This document shows, piece by piece, positions 40,997-49,074 of a stretch of DNA of 64,000 bases. Each line of letters opens with the position of its first letter. Positions within the stretch are counted from its first letter, which is position 1. This DNA is from Micromonospora trifolii. GTDB taxonomy: Bacteria > Actinomycetota > Actinomycetes > Mycobacteriales > Micromonosporaceae. A program made the position numbers and the translations under genes. The notes beneath the pieces are model-generated. The model was not told where the DNA came from, did not search any database, and was given only the letters and a program-made list of their open reading frames with translations. The stretch lies in assembly GCF_022229005.1 (NCBI RefSeq), contig NZ_JAKKFD010000009.1:116709-180708 (forward strand). The letters run 5' to 3'.

Positions 40997-42006
40997 GCCG
41001 CCGCCCCTTCCTCAGCCGCCCGGTCGGCGGATCGCGAGGCCATCAACCGGGCCACCAGCGCCGCCTCCACGTTCCCGCCGGTCAGCACCACGCCGACCGT
41101 TCGCTGTCGGTCTCCCGCCGGTGGAAGCCGGAGGGCACCGGCCAGGCCGGCCGCCCCGGACGGCTCGGCGAGGACCTTGAGTTCCGTCAGGATCAGCCGG
41201 AACGCCGCCGCGATCTCGTCGTCGTCGACCCGGACGACCCCGCGCAGCGTGTCCCGCACGATGGCGAACGGCAGCTCACCCACGCAGGACGGCCGCAGCC
41301 CGTCCGCGATGCTGGGCGCCGGCGCGACCGGCACGCGAACACCTGCCGCCAGGCTGCGGGCGAGCGAGTCGCAGCCCACCGGCTCCACGCCGTACACCTC
41401 GATGCCGGAGCCGGCGGCGGCCAGGCTCGCGCCGGCAACCCCGCCACCACCACCCACCGGTACGACAAGCACGTCCAACGGCGTCCCCGCGCGCTCGGCG
41501 TCCTCGATCAGCTCCAGACTCGCGGTGCCCTGCCCGGCGATCACGTCCGGGTGGTCGTACGCGTCGACGACGGGGTGACCGCTCTCGTCGCTGAGCCCGT
41601 TGGCCACCGCCACCCGCTCGTCGACGGTGGTGCCGGCGAACACCACCCGCGCCCCCGCCGCGCGCGCCCGGTCGACCTTCGTCGACGCCGCGTCGACAGG
41701 CAGCACCACTGTCGCCGCGAGCCCGTGCTGCCGGGCCGCCAACGCCACCGCCACCGCGTGGTTGCCGGTGCTCTGCGCGATCACCCCGGTGTGGCCGGCC
41801 GCGGCGAGGCGGCCGACAGCGCGCAGCGCGCCCCGCATCTTGTACGAGCCGCCGTCCTGGAGATTCTCCGCCTTGAGCAGGACCCGCGCCCCGGCACGCT
41901 CGTCGATCACCGCGGAGCGCAGCACTGGTGTGCGGACCACGCGGCCGGCGAGCCAGCGGCTGGCCTCCTCGACATCGGCCCGGACCTGGCCAACGGTGCG
42001 TGTCAT
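40993..42006 (-). CDS. Fold-type II PLP enzyme (Ser/Thr dehydratase or serine racemase-like)
   Basis: A 337-residue enzyme of the threonine deaminase/serine racemase group. It has the PLP Lys in GGSYKMRGALRAV, the substrate loop IAQSTGNHAVAVALA, the phosphate-binding VPVGGGGGVAGAS and a late EPSGAAGLAG segment. No ACT regulatory domain is present, so it resembles catabolic or racemase forms. Serine racemases have SSGNH, deaminases usually SAGNH; here STGNH, seen in some hydroxyamino-acid dehydratases, so activity is undecided. It overlaps the ligase by four bases, which ties it functionally to D-Ala-D-X chemistry. The operon makes D-Ser supply a testable idea. Confidence 0.85.
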   Translation of the reverse strand: MTRTVGQVRADVEEASRWLAGRVVRTPVLRSAVIDERAGARVLLKAENLQDGGSYKMRGALRAVGRLAAAGHTGVIAQSTGNHAVAVALAARQHGLAATVVLPVDAASTKVDRARAAGARVVFAGTTVDERVAVANGLSDESGHPVVDAYDHPDVIAGQGTASLELIEDAERAGTPLDVLVVPVGGGGGVAGASLAAAGSGIEVYGVEPVGCDSLARSLAAGVRVPVAPAPSIADGLRPSCVGELPFAIVRDTLRGVVRVDDDEIAAAFRLILTELKVLAEPSGAAGLAGALRLPPAGDRQRTVGVVLTGGNVEAALVARLMASRSADRAAEEGAAA

Positions 42007-42079
42007 CGTCTCTCCTTCTCGGGCACACCACAGGCGGGGTCCAGCGGTACGTGGACCCCGGGAAAGGTGGGTGGAAGTG

Positions 42080-43144
42080 TCAGTTCACGGTGGGTAGCTG
42101 GACGTCGACCCGCAGGCCGCCGTACTCGGCGGGCCGGGCGGAGATGATGCCGTCGTGGGCCTGGGTGATCGAGCGGGCGATGGCAAGACCCAGGCCGGCC
42201 CCGCCGCCTTGCGAGGTCCGGTCCCGGGCGAGTCGGCGGAACGGCTCGAACAGACCCGCCACCGCCTCGGCCGGTACGGGCTGGCCGGTGTTGACCACCG
42301 ACAGCGCGGGCACACCGCTCACCACGACGGTCAGTGAACCGCCCGACCGGTTGTACTTGATCCCGTTCTCCACCAGGTTGGTGACCAGGCGTTCCAGCAG
42401 CACCCGCTCGCCGACGACGACCCGGGGTTCGAGATGGGTCTCCACTGTGATCCCGGCCTCCCGGGCCCGGTCCAGGTACCCGGTCAGCACCGCCTCGACG
42501 ATCGTGTCCAACCGCTGCGGTATCCGCGAACGGAGGCCCTGGTCACTCTCGCTGAGCGCGAGCAGGCCCTCGATCAGGCGTTCGTTGCGCTCGTTGGTCT
42601 CCAGCAGCTGACTGGTCAGCAACTCCAACTGCTCCCCGGTGAGCGCCCTTGCCATGCCGACCTCGATGAGCGTCCGCTGCACCGCGAGGGGCGTCCGCAG
42701 CTCGTGCGAGGCGTTCGCGGCGAACCGCCGCTGCCCCTCGTACCCGGCGGAGACGCGTTCCATCATCTCGTCGATCGCCCGGGACAGCCGGGCCAACTCG
42801 TCCCTGCCCCGGGGCCGGATCCGGTGACCGAGGTTCTGCGGGCCGAGGTGCCCGATCGGCCCGGCCAGATCGGCAACCGGGCGCAGGCACCACACCGCGG
42901 CGAACCAGAGCCCCACCAGGGCGGCCACTGTCACGAGCAGGACGGCCATCAGGGGCAGCATGAACGCCCCCGGCCGCACGTTGCGGCACACCGCCGACAA
43001 CCCGGGCATGGGCAGGTCACAGAACTGCTGCCCCCAGCTCCACGTCACCTCCGACAGCCACTTGCCCATCGTCGGCAGTATCGGGCCGGCCAGCAGCGCC
43101 AGCAGCCCCACCAGCAGCACCCGACGTCGGGGCGTCCAGCTCAC
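42080..43144 (-). CDS. Sensor histidine kinase of the van-like operon
   Basis: A 354-residue HAMP kinase. TM1 is about 8-27, followed by a short external loop of about 38 residues with two Cys (QQFCDL and LSAVCRN), TM2 (about 62-90), then HAMP. HisKA has its phospho-His in ANASHELRTPLAVQ, followed by the N box LVTNLVENGIKYN and GGGAGLGLAIARS. The short sensor loop is similar in size to that of Streptomyces VanS, which detects vancomycin; the ligand here is unknown. The GTG overlaps the regulator's stop by four bases (GTGA). Downstream is the PLP gene after 73 bp. Confidence 0.9.
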   Translation of the reverse strand: MSWTPRRRVLLVGLLALLAGPILPTMGKWLSEVTWSWGQQFCDLPMPGLSAVCRNVRPGAFMLPLMAVLLVTVAALVGLWFAAVWCLRPVADLAGPIGHLGPQNLGHRIRPRGRDELARLSRAIDEMMERVSAGYEGQRRFAANASHELRTPLAVQRTLIEVGMARALTGEQLELLTSQLLETNERNERLIEGLLALSESDQGLRSRIPQRLDTIVEAVLTGYLDRAREAGITVETHLEPRVVVGERVLLERLVTNLVENGIKYNRSGGSLTVVVSGVPALSVVNTGQPVPAEAVAGLFEPFRRLARDRTSQGGGAGLGLAIARSITQAHDGIISARPAEYGGLRVDVQLPTVN

Positions 43145-43806
43145 GCCGTGCCGCCGATGCGGTAGCCGGCCTTCGGAACGGTGTGGATGATCGCGGGATC
43201 GCCGAGCTTCTTGCGCAGAGTCATCACTGTGACCCGTACGGCGTTGGTGAACGGGTCGGCGAACTCGTCCCATGCCTGCTCCAGCAACTCCTCGGCGCTG
43301 ACCACCTGGCCGTCCGCGCGCAGCAGCACATGCAGCACCGCGAACTCCTTGGGGCTCAACGCGAGGGGGCGGCCGTCCCGGGTGGCCAGGTGCCGGCCCA
43401 CGTCCAGCGCCAGGCCGTCCTGAGCGAGCACCGGTGGCAGCGCCGGGGCGGACCGTCGCCCGAGGGCCTGCACCCGAGCCACCAACTCGGCGAAGGCGAA
43501 CGGCTTGGTCAGGTAGTCGTCCGCGCCGAGACCGAGACCCTCGACCCGGTCCCGGATGCCGGCCGCAGCGGTGAGCAGCAGCACTCGGGTGCCGACCTGT
43601 GCGTCGGTGATGCTGCGGCACACCTCGTCGCCGGTGTGTCCGGGCATGTCCCGGTCCAGCACCGCGACGTCGTACCGGTTCACGCCGACCCGCTCCAGCG
43701 CACCGTCACCGTCGTAGCAGACGTCGACGGCCATCGAGAGGCGGCGCAGCCCTTCGGCCACCGTGTCCGCCAACAACCGCTCGTCGTCCGCCACCAGCAC
43801 CCGCAC
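43141..43806 (-). CDS. OmpR-type response regulator, VanR-like
   Basis: A 221-residue regulator. The receiver has acidic VADDE, the phospho-acceptor Asp in YDVAVLDRDMPGHTGDE, Thr in LLLTAAAG and Lys in YLTKPFAF. The winged helix has SAEELLEQAWDEFADPFTN, then VRVTVMTLRKKLGDP, and ends TVPKAGYRIGG. The VLDRDxPGxxGDE and DPFTNAVRxTVxxLRK segments closely resemble Streptomyces VanR as I recall it. I choose GTG 43806, with GGGGGAG nine bases upstream; the long frame to 44367 crosses a C-rich repeat region and is rejected. It is first in the operon. Confidence 0.9.
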   Translation of the reverse strand: MRVLVADDERLLADTVAEGLRRLSMAVDVCYDGDGALERVGVNRYDVAVLDRDMPGHTGDEVCRSITDAQVGTRVLLLTAAAGIRDRVEGLGLGADDYLTKPFAFAELVARVQALGRRSAPALPPVLAQDGLALDVGRHLATRDGRPLALSPKEFAVLHVLLRADGQVVSAEELLEQAWDEFADPFTNAVRVTVMTLRKKLGDPAIIHTVPKAGYRIGGTA

Positions 43807-44230
43807 GTTTGTCCGCTCCCCCAGTTCGGCTTGCCCGGCATACCGTCGCAGGCCCGGGTTAAGGGTTCTGTAAGCACCCGCCGCAGCCATCCTCCACGCG
43901 GGTGTCCATCGGGCAAACCACCGCAAGCCAGCCCTGGTCGACTTCGTGTCCGTGTCGCGCCATCTGCGTCGTCCGTCCCCGAAGGCCACGACGGGTTGGC
44001 GCGCCGAGGTGAGCTGCGCCACAAGAAACCACCCGGAACTCACCCCGGCCCACCCACCCCCGCCCCCGCCCCCGCGCCCGCCCCCGCGCCCGCCCCCGCG
44101 ATCTTGCACTTTGTGTTGCCGTGATGCCCCTGATGAGGCATTTTTCGGGGCAGAAAGTGCAAGATCGGCGGGGTGGGAGTGGGGCGGGGGTGGGGGTGGG
44201 AGTGGGGGTGGGGCGGGGTGGGTTAGGTGG
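43807..44230. other. 424-bp gene-free region with family 2 repeat and C-rich/G-rich flanks
   Basis: No supported gene. It holds the upstream region of the van-like operon (minus strand) and the end of the DUF559-type gene. The middle contains repeat family 2 copy 2. A C-rich block (about 44040-44098) lies on its left and a G-rich block (about 44170-44223) on its right, roughly mirrored in sequence. Confidence 0.7.
44100..44166. repeat. Palindromic dispersed repeat, family 2, copy 2
   Basis: Arms GATCTTGCACTTT (44100-44112) and AAAGTGCAAGATC (44154-44166) are perfect 13-bp inverted repeats. They lie 64 bp past the stop of the AbiEi/DUF559-type gene. Confidence 0.88.
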
Positions 44231-45076
44231 TTAGGAGAGGGCGGCGCGGATGGTGGCTGTGGTGTGTTGGGGGCGGCGGTAGAGGTCACGGTCGGTGAAA
44301 TAGCGCATGCGCCAACCCGCTGCGTCGAGCCAGTTGACCCGCTCCCGGTCATGCCTGAGCCGGTCACGGTCCAGGTGCGACAGTCCGTCGTACTCGATAC
44401 CGATCCGGCGTTCCCGGTAGCCCAGGTCTAGCCGGTAGAGAGGGATGCCCTGGCGGTCGGCCACCCATAGTTGTGGCTCCGGCGGAGGCAACCCTCCATC
44501 GATCAGAATCAGTCGCAGCTGGCTTTCCTGTCGGCACTCAGCCCTGCCGTCCGCCAGCGGTATGAGTTGCCGGGCTTGGCGAACACCACGCAGCGCGTCA
44601 TGGGCTGCGACCTCGCTCAGCAGGTCATCCTGGGTGACCAAGCCCGACCGGAGCGCAGCATCGAGTACCGGGAGTGCGTCGAGCCGCCGAACGGCGCGAG
44701 CCAGGTCGACCGCACACCGAGCCGCCGGCACACAGGGCAGACCGTCGACGAGGACCGGCCGAGCGGGTAGAACCGTCCGGTGAACGACCACCCCGGGTAG
44801 ACGGGGCTTCGGCACCTCGGCGGGCAGATGCACGTGGATCAGATCATCACGCAGCACGCCGAAACCGTGTCGGCGGGCGGCACTCTGCCTGGCCAACATC
44901 GCCCCATCGGGCAGCCGGAGCATCAGTGCACGCAGTTCGTCATCGTCGCTGGGAGGTTGGTCGGCGTAGACCCCTCTGCGCACGCGGTGCAATTCCTCGC
45001 GGTCGAGCCGACTACGGATCCGCCCAACGGTGAGTTGCCGCATCAGTGCGTCACTACGCCACAACTGAGTAGCCAT
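44231..45076 (-). CDS. AbiEi-like HTH plus DUF559 (Vsr-like) protein
   Basis: A 281-residue protein. N-terminal residues 10-70 contain LTVGRIRSRLDREELHRVRRGVYA, as in the AbiEi antitoxin-type winged helix. The middle (70-150) has RQSAARRHGFGVL. The C-terminal 100 residues have YRLDLGYRERRIGIEYDGLSH and REREVNWLDAAGWR-like residues (RERVNWLDAAGWRMRYFTDRDL), a DUF559/Vsr-like restriction-endonuclease fold with Asp in RLDLGY and Glu in GIEYDG. Common in actinobacteria; antiphage or TA roles are unproven. It is bracketed on both sides by family 2 repeats. Confidence 0.8.
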   Translation of the reverse strand: MATQLWRSDALMRQLTVGRIRSRLDREELHRVRRGVYADQPPSDDDELRALMLRLPDGAMLARQSAARRHGFGVLRDDLIHVHLPAEVPKPRLPGVVVHRTVLPARPVLVDGLPCVPAARCAVDLARAVRRLDALPVLDAALRSGLVTQDDLLSEVAAHDALRGVRQARQLIPLADGRAECRQESQLRLILIDGGLPPPEPQLWVADRQGIPLYRLDLGYRERRIGIEYDGLSHLDRDRLRHDRERVNWLDAAGWRMRYFTDRDLYRRPQHTTATIRAALS

Positions 45077-45209
45077 GGGAGCAGGCTGACCAACCCAGGA
45101 CCCCAGAGAGGTCCCGCGACGACCCTCTGTGGAAAACCGCCCCCCTTGTGGACAACCCCCAACCCCACCCGTTGCTGTGCTAGCGCCTCACACCCCGGAA
45201 CCTCAACCC

Positions 45210-45283
45210 CGCGATCTTGCACTTCCTGTCGTCGATATGCCCGATAAGACATGAAACGTGAGCACAGAAAGTGCAAGATCGCG
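45210..45283. repeat. Palindromic dispersed repeat, family 2, copy 3
   Basis: Arms CGCGATCTTGCACTT (45210-45224) and AAGTGCAAGATCGCG (45269-45283) are perfect 15-bp inverted repeats, followed by a G-rich block (45283-45330). It lies between the DUF559-type gene start and the G5-domain gene's stop. Confidence 0.88.
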
Positions 45284-45330
45284 GGGGCGGGGCGGGGCGC
45301 GGGGGGCGGGGGGCGGGGGCGGACCGGGGG

Positions 45331-46119
45331 TTAGTCGCAGGCTATGCCGTCGCCGTCTCGGTCCAGCGCGTAGATGTCGTCGCCGATCACCCTGATCGGC
45401 CCGCTGACGTAGGCGGGGCCGTTGCCACTGCCACCAGCGCAGTCGACGTCGCTGGCGATTGGGACGCAGCCGCTGTAGTTCGGGTCGCACTTCGACGTTT
45501 GCGGCTTCTTGGTGCCGACGGCCACGACCTGGGTCACCGGCTGCTTCGTCACGGCGGATTTGACCAGCTTCTTGGCCGTCCGCACGCCGTCGGTGGTGGT
45601 CACCTCGTAGGTCAGGGTACGGACGCCGTTCACACCCTTGGTCCGGACGACCCGCTTACCCTCGGCCAGTGACGAGTCCTTGACGGTCCGCTCGCCGTAC
45701 CGGACCGTGGCCTTCTCCGTCACTGTCGTCACCTGCACCACCGGCACGGCTGCCGCGCTGGACGGGCTGGGTGCGACCGACAAAGGCGCCGACGAGGGCG
45801 TGGTGGCGGGCTCAGAGGAGGGCGCGGCGACCGGCGACTCCTGGGCCGGGGCTTCCTCGGTCGGCTCGCCGGGCGCGGCCAGGATCGGCTGCTGCGGCTG
45901 CTCGGCGGCGGTGCCGGTCTTCTTGGACGGCTCCGGCTCGCCGGTCAGCGCGCCGATGATGGCGGTGCCGGTGCAGCAGAGCAGCAGGATCGACAGCGTC
46001 ACCGAGCCGAGAATCACCGCGACTCGGCGGGCGGGAGTTGCCCGGCGGAACCAGTTTGGTCGGGGCGTCTGGCCGAACGACGGCGGGTACGGCGGCACCG
46101 GGTTCTGTGGTGGTTGCAT
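45331..46119 (-). CDS. Membrane-anchored G5-domain protein with excalibur motif
   Basis: A 262-residue protein. A Pro-rich cytoplasmic start (1-30) and one membrane helix (about 38-58, VAVILGSVTLSILLLCCTGTAII) precede a Ser/Thr/Pro-rich stalk. A G5 domain (about 135-200) contains KATVRYGERTVKDSSLAEGKR and YEVTTTDGVRTAKKLV. The C-terminal excalibur calcium motif is ALDRDGDGIACD. G5 domains bind cell-wall sugars, so an extracellular wall-binding role is inferred. ATG 46119 fits the hydrophobic start; an earlier start at 46158 is possible. It is not in an obvious operon. Confidence 0.83.
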   Translation of the reverse strand: MQPPQNPVPPYPPSFGQTPRPNWFRRATPARRVAVILGSVTLSILLLCCTGTAIIGALTGEPEPSKKTGTAAEQPQQPILAAPGEPTEEAPAQESPVAAPSSEPATTPSSAPLSVAPSPSSAAAVPVVQVTTVTEKATVRYGERTVKDSSLAEGKRVVRTKGVNGVRTLTYEVTTTDGVRTAKKLVKSAVTKQPVTQVVAVGTKKPQTSKCDPNYSGCVPIASDVDCAGGSGNGPAYVSGPIRVIGDDIYALDRDGDGIACD

Positions 46120-46389
46120 CGTCACGGCGATGAGTGTCGTCGCAAACACATTCTGCAATATCCCCCGTCGCGTCCGTCACCTGCGCCTTTCGCTTCGCGG
46201 AAAGATCGGTGGGCGCGCTCACGGGCGACGAGTCGACAAGCGGGGCAACCCGGCAGGTCACCAGGGCAGGGCCGATCGTGCGCGTGTCGGCACCAACAAA
46301 AGCCGCAAATCAACATGCACCGCATCGACGGGCGAGCTGGTGTCCAACGGGGACGACGGAACTGTCGTCATGCCGTCAGCGGGGCGGGC

Positions 46390-47571
46390 TCACCGCTCCT
46401 CCATCGCCCATGGTGACCCGTAACCGTTCAGCAGGTCGAGGAAGGGCATCGGGGGAAGTGCTTCCGGCCCGAGCACCCCGACGCCGGCCCACGCGCCGCT
46501 GGCGAGCAGCTCCAACGCGACGACCGGGTTGACGGCGGTCTGCCAGACCACTGCCTGGTGCCCGTACTCCCGCATCGACCACTCGTTGTCGACCACGTGG
46601 TACAGGTAGACCTCGCGGGGTTGACCGTCCGGGCCGAGGCCGCGTACCCAGGTGCCGGCGCAGGTCTTGCCGCGCATCCGGGCACCGAGCGTGGCCGGGT
46701 CGGGCAGACTCGCGGCCACCACGTCGCGCGGGGAGACGTCGACGCCGCGTACCCGCACCGGGGAGACCGCGTCCAGGCCGAGCTTGTGCAGCGTCTTGAG
46801 CACCTCGATGAACTCGTCCCCGAGGCCGTACTTGAAGGTGACCCGCCGGGCCTTGACCCAGCGCGGGATGAGCAGCACCTCCTCGTGTTCGACGTTGACG
46901 CACTCGACCGGCCCGATCCCCTCCGGGAAGTGGAAGACCTCCGGCTCGGAGAACGGTTCGGTGGTGAACCAGCCCCGGTCTCTCTCCCAGACGACCGGCG
47001 GGTTGAGGCACTCCTCGATTGTGGTCCAGATGGAGAACGAGGGCGCGAAGTCGTACCCGTCGACTGTGAGGTTCGCCCCGTCCCGGACACCGATCTCGTC
47101 GATCTCACTGAACAGCTCGTCGGCGGCGTAACGGGCGAACACGTCGGAGAGGCCGGGCTCGACACCGATGCCGCAGAGCGCCAGCCGACCGGCCGTCGAC
47201 CAGGTGTCGGCCAGCGCGAACTGTTCGTCGCCGAGCTTCACGCCGGTCTCGACGTGCGACAGCGACATCGCCATGTCCAGGTAGTCCGCGCCGGCCGCGA
47301 ACGCGCCATCGAAGATCGGCATGACGAACCGCGGGTCGACGGCGTTCAGCACGTGCGTTATCCGGTGCTCCCGGCACAGTGCGGTGACCGCGTCGGCCGA
47401 GGAGGCGTCCACCTGGGCGGCGACGAAACGGTCACCGTGCCCGGCGACCGCCCGCTGGGCCCGAACGGGGTCGTGGTCGGCGACCACAACGGTCTCGAAG
47501 AAGGTCCGTCGGGCGGCGATGGCTACGGCGGCGGAGCCGACGCCACCGGCGCCGACGAGGAGGACACGCAT
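46390..47571 (-). CDS. Saccharopine dehydrogenase-like oxidoreductase
   Basis: A 393-residue NAD(P)-dependent enzyme: Rossmann start MRVLLVGAGGVGSAAVAIAARR, then ADHDPVRAQRAVAG, and the family segment DYLDMAMS, with GIGVEPGLSDVFARYA. The family holds lysine-forming saccharopine dehydrogenases and carboxynorspermidine dehydrogenases. The gene is last in the polyamine operon, one base overlapping the FAD gene. A polyamine-related reaction (reductive condensation or its reverse) is inferred from context; the lysine pathway is less likely because lysine is made by another route in actinobacteria. Confidence 0.8.
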   Translation of the reverse strand: MRVLLVGAGGVGSAAVAIAARRTFFETVVVADHDPVRAQRAVAGHGDRFVAAQVDASSADAVTALCREHRITHVLNAVDPRFVMPIFDGAFAAGADYLDMAMSLSHVETGVKLGDEQFALADTWSTAGRLALCGIGVEPGLSDVFARYAADELFSEIDEIGVRDGANLTVDGYDFAPSFSIWTTIEECLNPPVVWERDRGWFTTEPFSEPEVFHFPEGIGPVECVNVEHEEVLLIPRWVKARRVTFKYGLGDEFIEVLKTLHKLGLDAVSPVRVRGVDVSPRDVVAASLPDPATLGARMRGKTCAGTWVRGLGPDGQPREVYLYHVVDNEWSMREYGHQAVVWQTAVNPVVALELLASGAWAGVGVLGPEALPPMPFLDLLNGYGSPWAMEER

Positions 47572-49037
47572 CAGGAATCAAACCCCAAACCGAAACGATC
47601 GAGAGTACGGAGCCAGAGGTCGCGCCGGCCCTCGCGCGCGTCGGCGCGGGCCAGTGACCAGCGGGTGAGGTTGATGCCGACCGCGCGGACGGGTTCCGGC
47701 GGAAACGGCAGTGGCTTGCGGCGAACCAGGTCGAGCCCTGTCAGCGGGGTGTTTCCGCCGTCGAGCAGGTCGAGCAGCACCCGGGCGCCGAAGCGGGTGG
47801 CCCCGACGCCGAGGCCGGTGTAGCCGGCCGCGTACGCCAGTCGACCGCCGTAGGCGGTGCCGAAGAACGGGCAGAACCGGGTGCAGGTGTCGATGACCCC
47901 GCCCCAACGGTGGCTGAACCGCACGTCGGCGAGCTGCGGAAACGTGGTGAAGAAGTGGCGGGCGAGGGTGGTGAAGGTGGCCGGTCGTTGCTCCAACTCG
48001 GGGGCGACCCGGTTGCCGTAGTGGTAGACGGCGTCGTAGCCGCCGAAGAGGATCCGCCCGTCGGTGGTGATCCGGTAGTAGTGGAACTGGTTGGCGGTGT
48101 CGGCGAGCCCCTGCCGGTTGCGCCAACCGATGGCGTCGCGCTGGGCCGGGGTGAGCGGTTCGGTCATCAGCACGTGGTCGTAGACCGGCACCAGGTACGC
48201 CCGCAGCCGGCGTAGCAGCGGCGGGAACGCGTTGGTGGCCAGCACGACCCGGCGCGCCCGTATCGAGCCGGGTTGGCCTGCTGCCCTGGTGTCGGACCGG
48301 CCAGGATCGGTCGGGTGGGCGGCGGGATCGGTGCCCAGGGTGCTGGCGTGCAGCGCGGCGTTGTCGGCGCGCAGGCCGGTGACCCGGGTGTGTTCGTGCA
48401 CGCGTACGCCGAGGTCGAGGCAGGCGCGGCGCAGCCCCCAGGCCAGCTTCGCCGGGTCCACCAGGGCGACCCGGTCGGCGTCGAACATCCCACCCAGGTA
48501 TGTCGGTGAGTGCACCTCGGCGCGTACCTCGTCCCGGTCGAGCAGCCGCACCCGGTGGCCGTACCGGCGGGCCAGGTCCGCGTCGGCGGCCAGCCCGTCG
48601 AGTTGGTACGGCTCGACGGCGACCGCCAGCTCACCGGTGCGCTCGAAGTCGCAGTCGATGTCGAACTTCGCGACGGTGGCGGCGATCGCGTCCAGGTTGT
48701 CCCGGCCGAGGCGTTCCAACTCGCCGACCTCGTCGGGGAACCTGTCGACGCCGTTGGCGAGGCCGTGGGTCAGCGAGGCGGCGCAGAACCCGCCGTTGCG
48801 CCCGGACGCGGCCCAACCGCAGGTCCCGGCGTCGACGAGCAGCACGTCCCGGTCCGGGTCCGCCTGCTTCGCCAACAGCGCGGCCCACAGTCCGCCGTAA
48901 CCGCCGCCGATCACCAGCAGGTCGGCGGAGTGCCGACCGCTCAGTGGCGGTAGCGGGTCGGGCCGGGCCGGGCGATCGAGCCAGTACGGCACGGGTGCCG
49001 CGTCGGCCAACGCCCGGCCGGTATGCGGGAGCGTCAT
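47571..49037 (-). CDS. FAD-dependent amine oxidoreductase (PuuB/DAO type)
   Basis: A 488-residue flavoprotein. The FAD-binding motif is LLVIGGGYGGLWAALLAKQ, with CGWAASGRNGGFC in the loop typical of gamma-glutamylputrescine oxidoreductase and related DAO-fold enzymes. The C-terminal part shows YAAGYTGLGVGATRFGARVLLDLL. In the Puu pathway it oxidises a gamma-glutamylated amine with release of an aldehyde and peroxide. ATG 49037 begins MTLPHTGR; the longer frame reads non-conserved residues through the potC end. It lies between potC and the saccharopine-dehydrogenase-like gene. Confidence 0.87.
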   Translation of the reverse strand: MTLPHTGRALADAAPVPYWLDRPARPDPLPPLSGRHSADLLVIGGGYGGLWAALLAKQADPDRDVLLVDAGTCGWAASGRNGGFCAASLTHGLANGVDRFPDEVGELERLGRDNLDAIAATVAKFDIDCDFERTGELAVAVEPYQLDGLAADADLARRYGHRVRLLDRDEVRAEVHSPTYLGGMFDADRVALVDPAKLAWGLRRACLDLGVRVHEHTRVTGLRADNAALHASTLGTDPAAHPTDPGRSDTRAAGQPGSIRARRVVLATNAFPPLLRRLRAYLVPVYDHVLMTEPLTPAQRDAIGWRNRQGLADTANQFHYYRITTDGRILFGGYDAVYHYGNRVAPELEQRPATFTTLARHFFTTFPQLADVRFSHRWGGVIDTCTRFCPFFGTAYGGRLAYAAGYTGLGVGATRFGARVLLDLLDGGNTPLTGLDLVRRKPLPFPPEPVRAVGINLTRWSLARADAREGRRDLWLRTLDRFGLGFDS

Positions 49038-49074
49038 GACGGCGCACCGGTCGGAGGACCCGCATCCGGGAGGG

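Noticed and set aside
43807..44367. N-terminal extension of the VanR-like regulator
   Set aside because: It crosses a C-rich repeat and palindrome, and the receiver fold starts at the GTG with its own ribosome-binding site.
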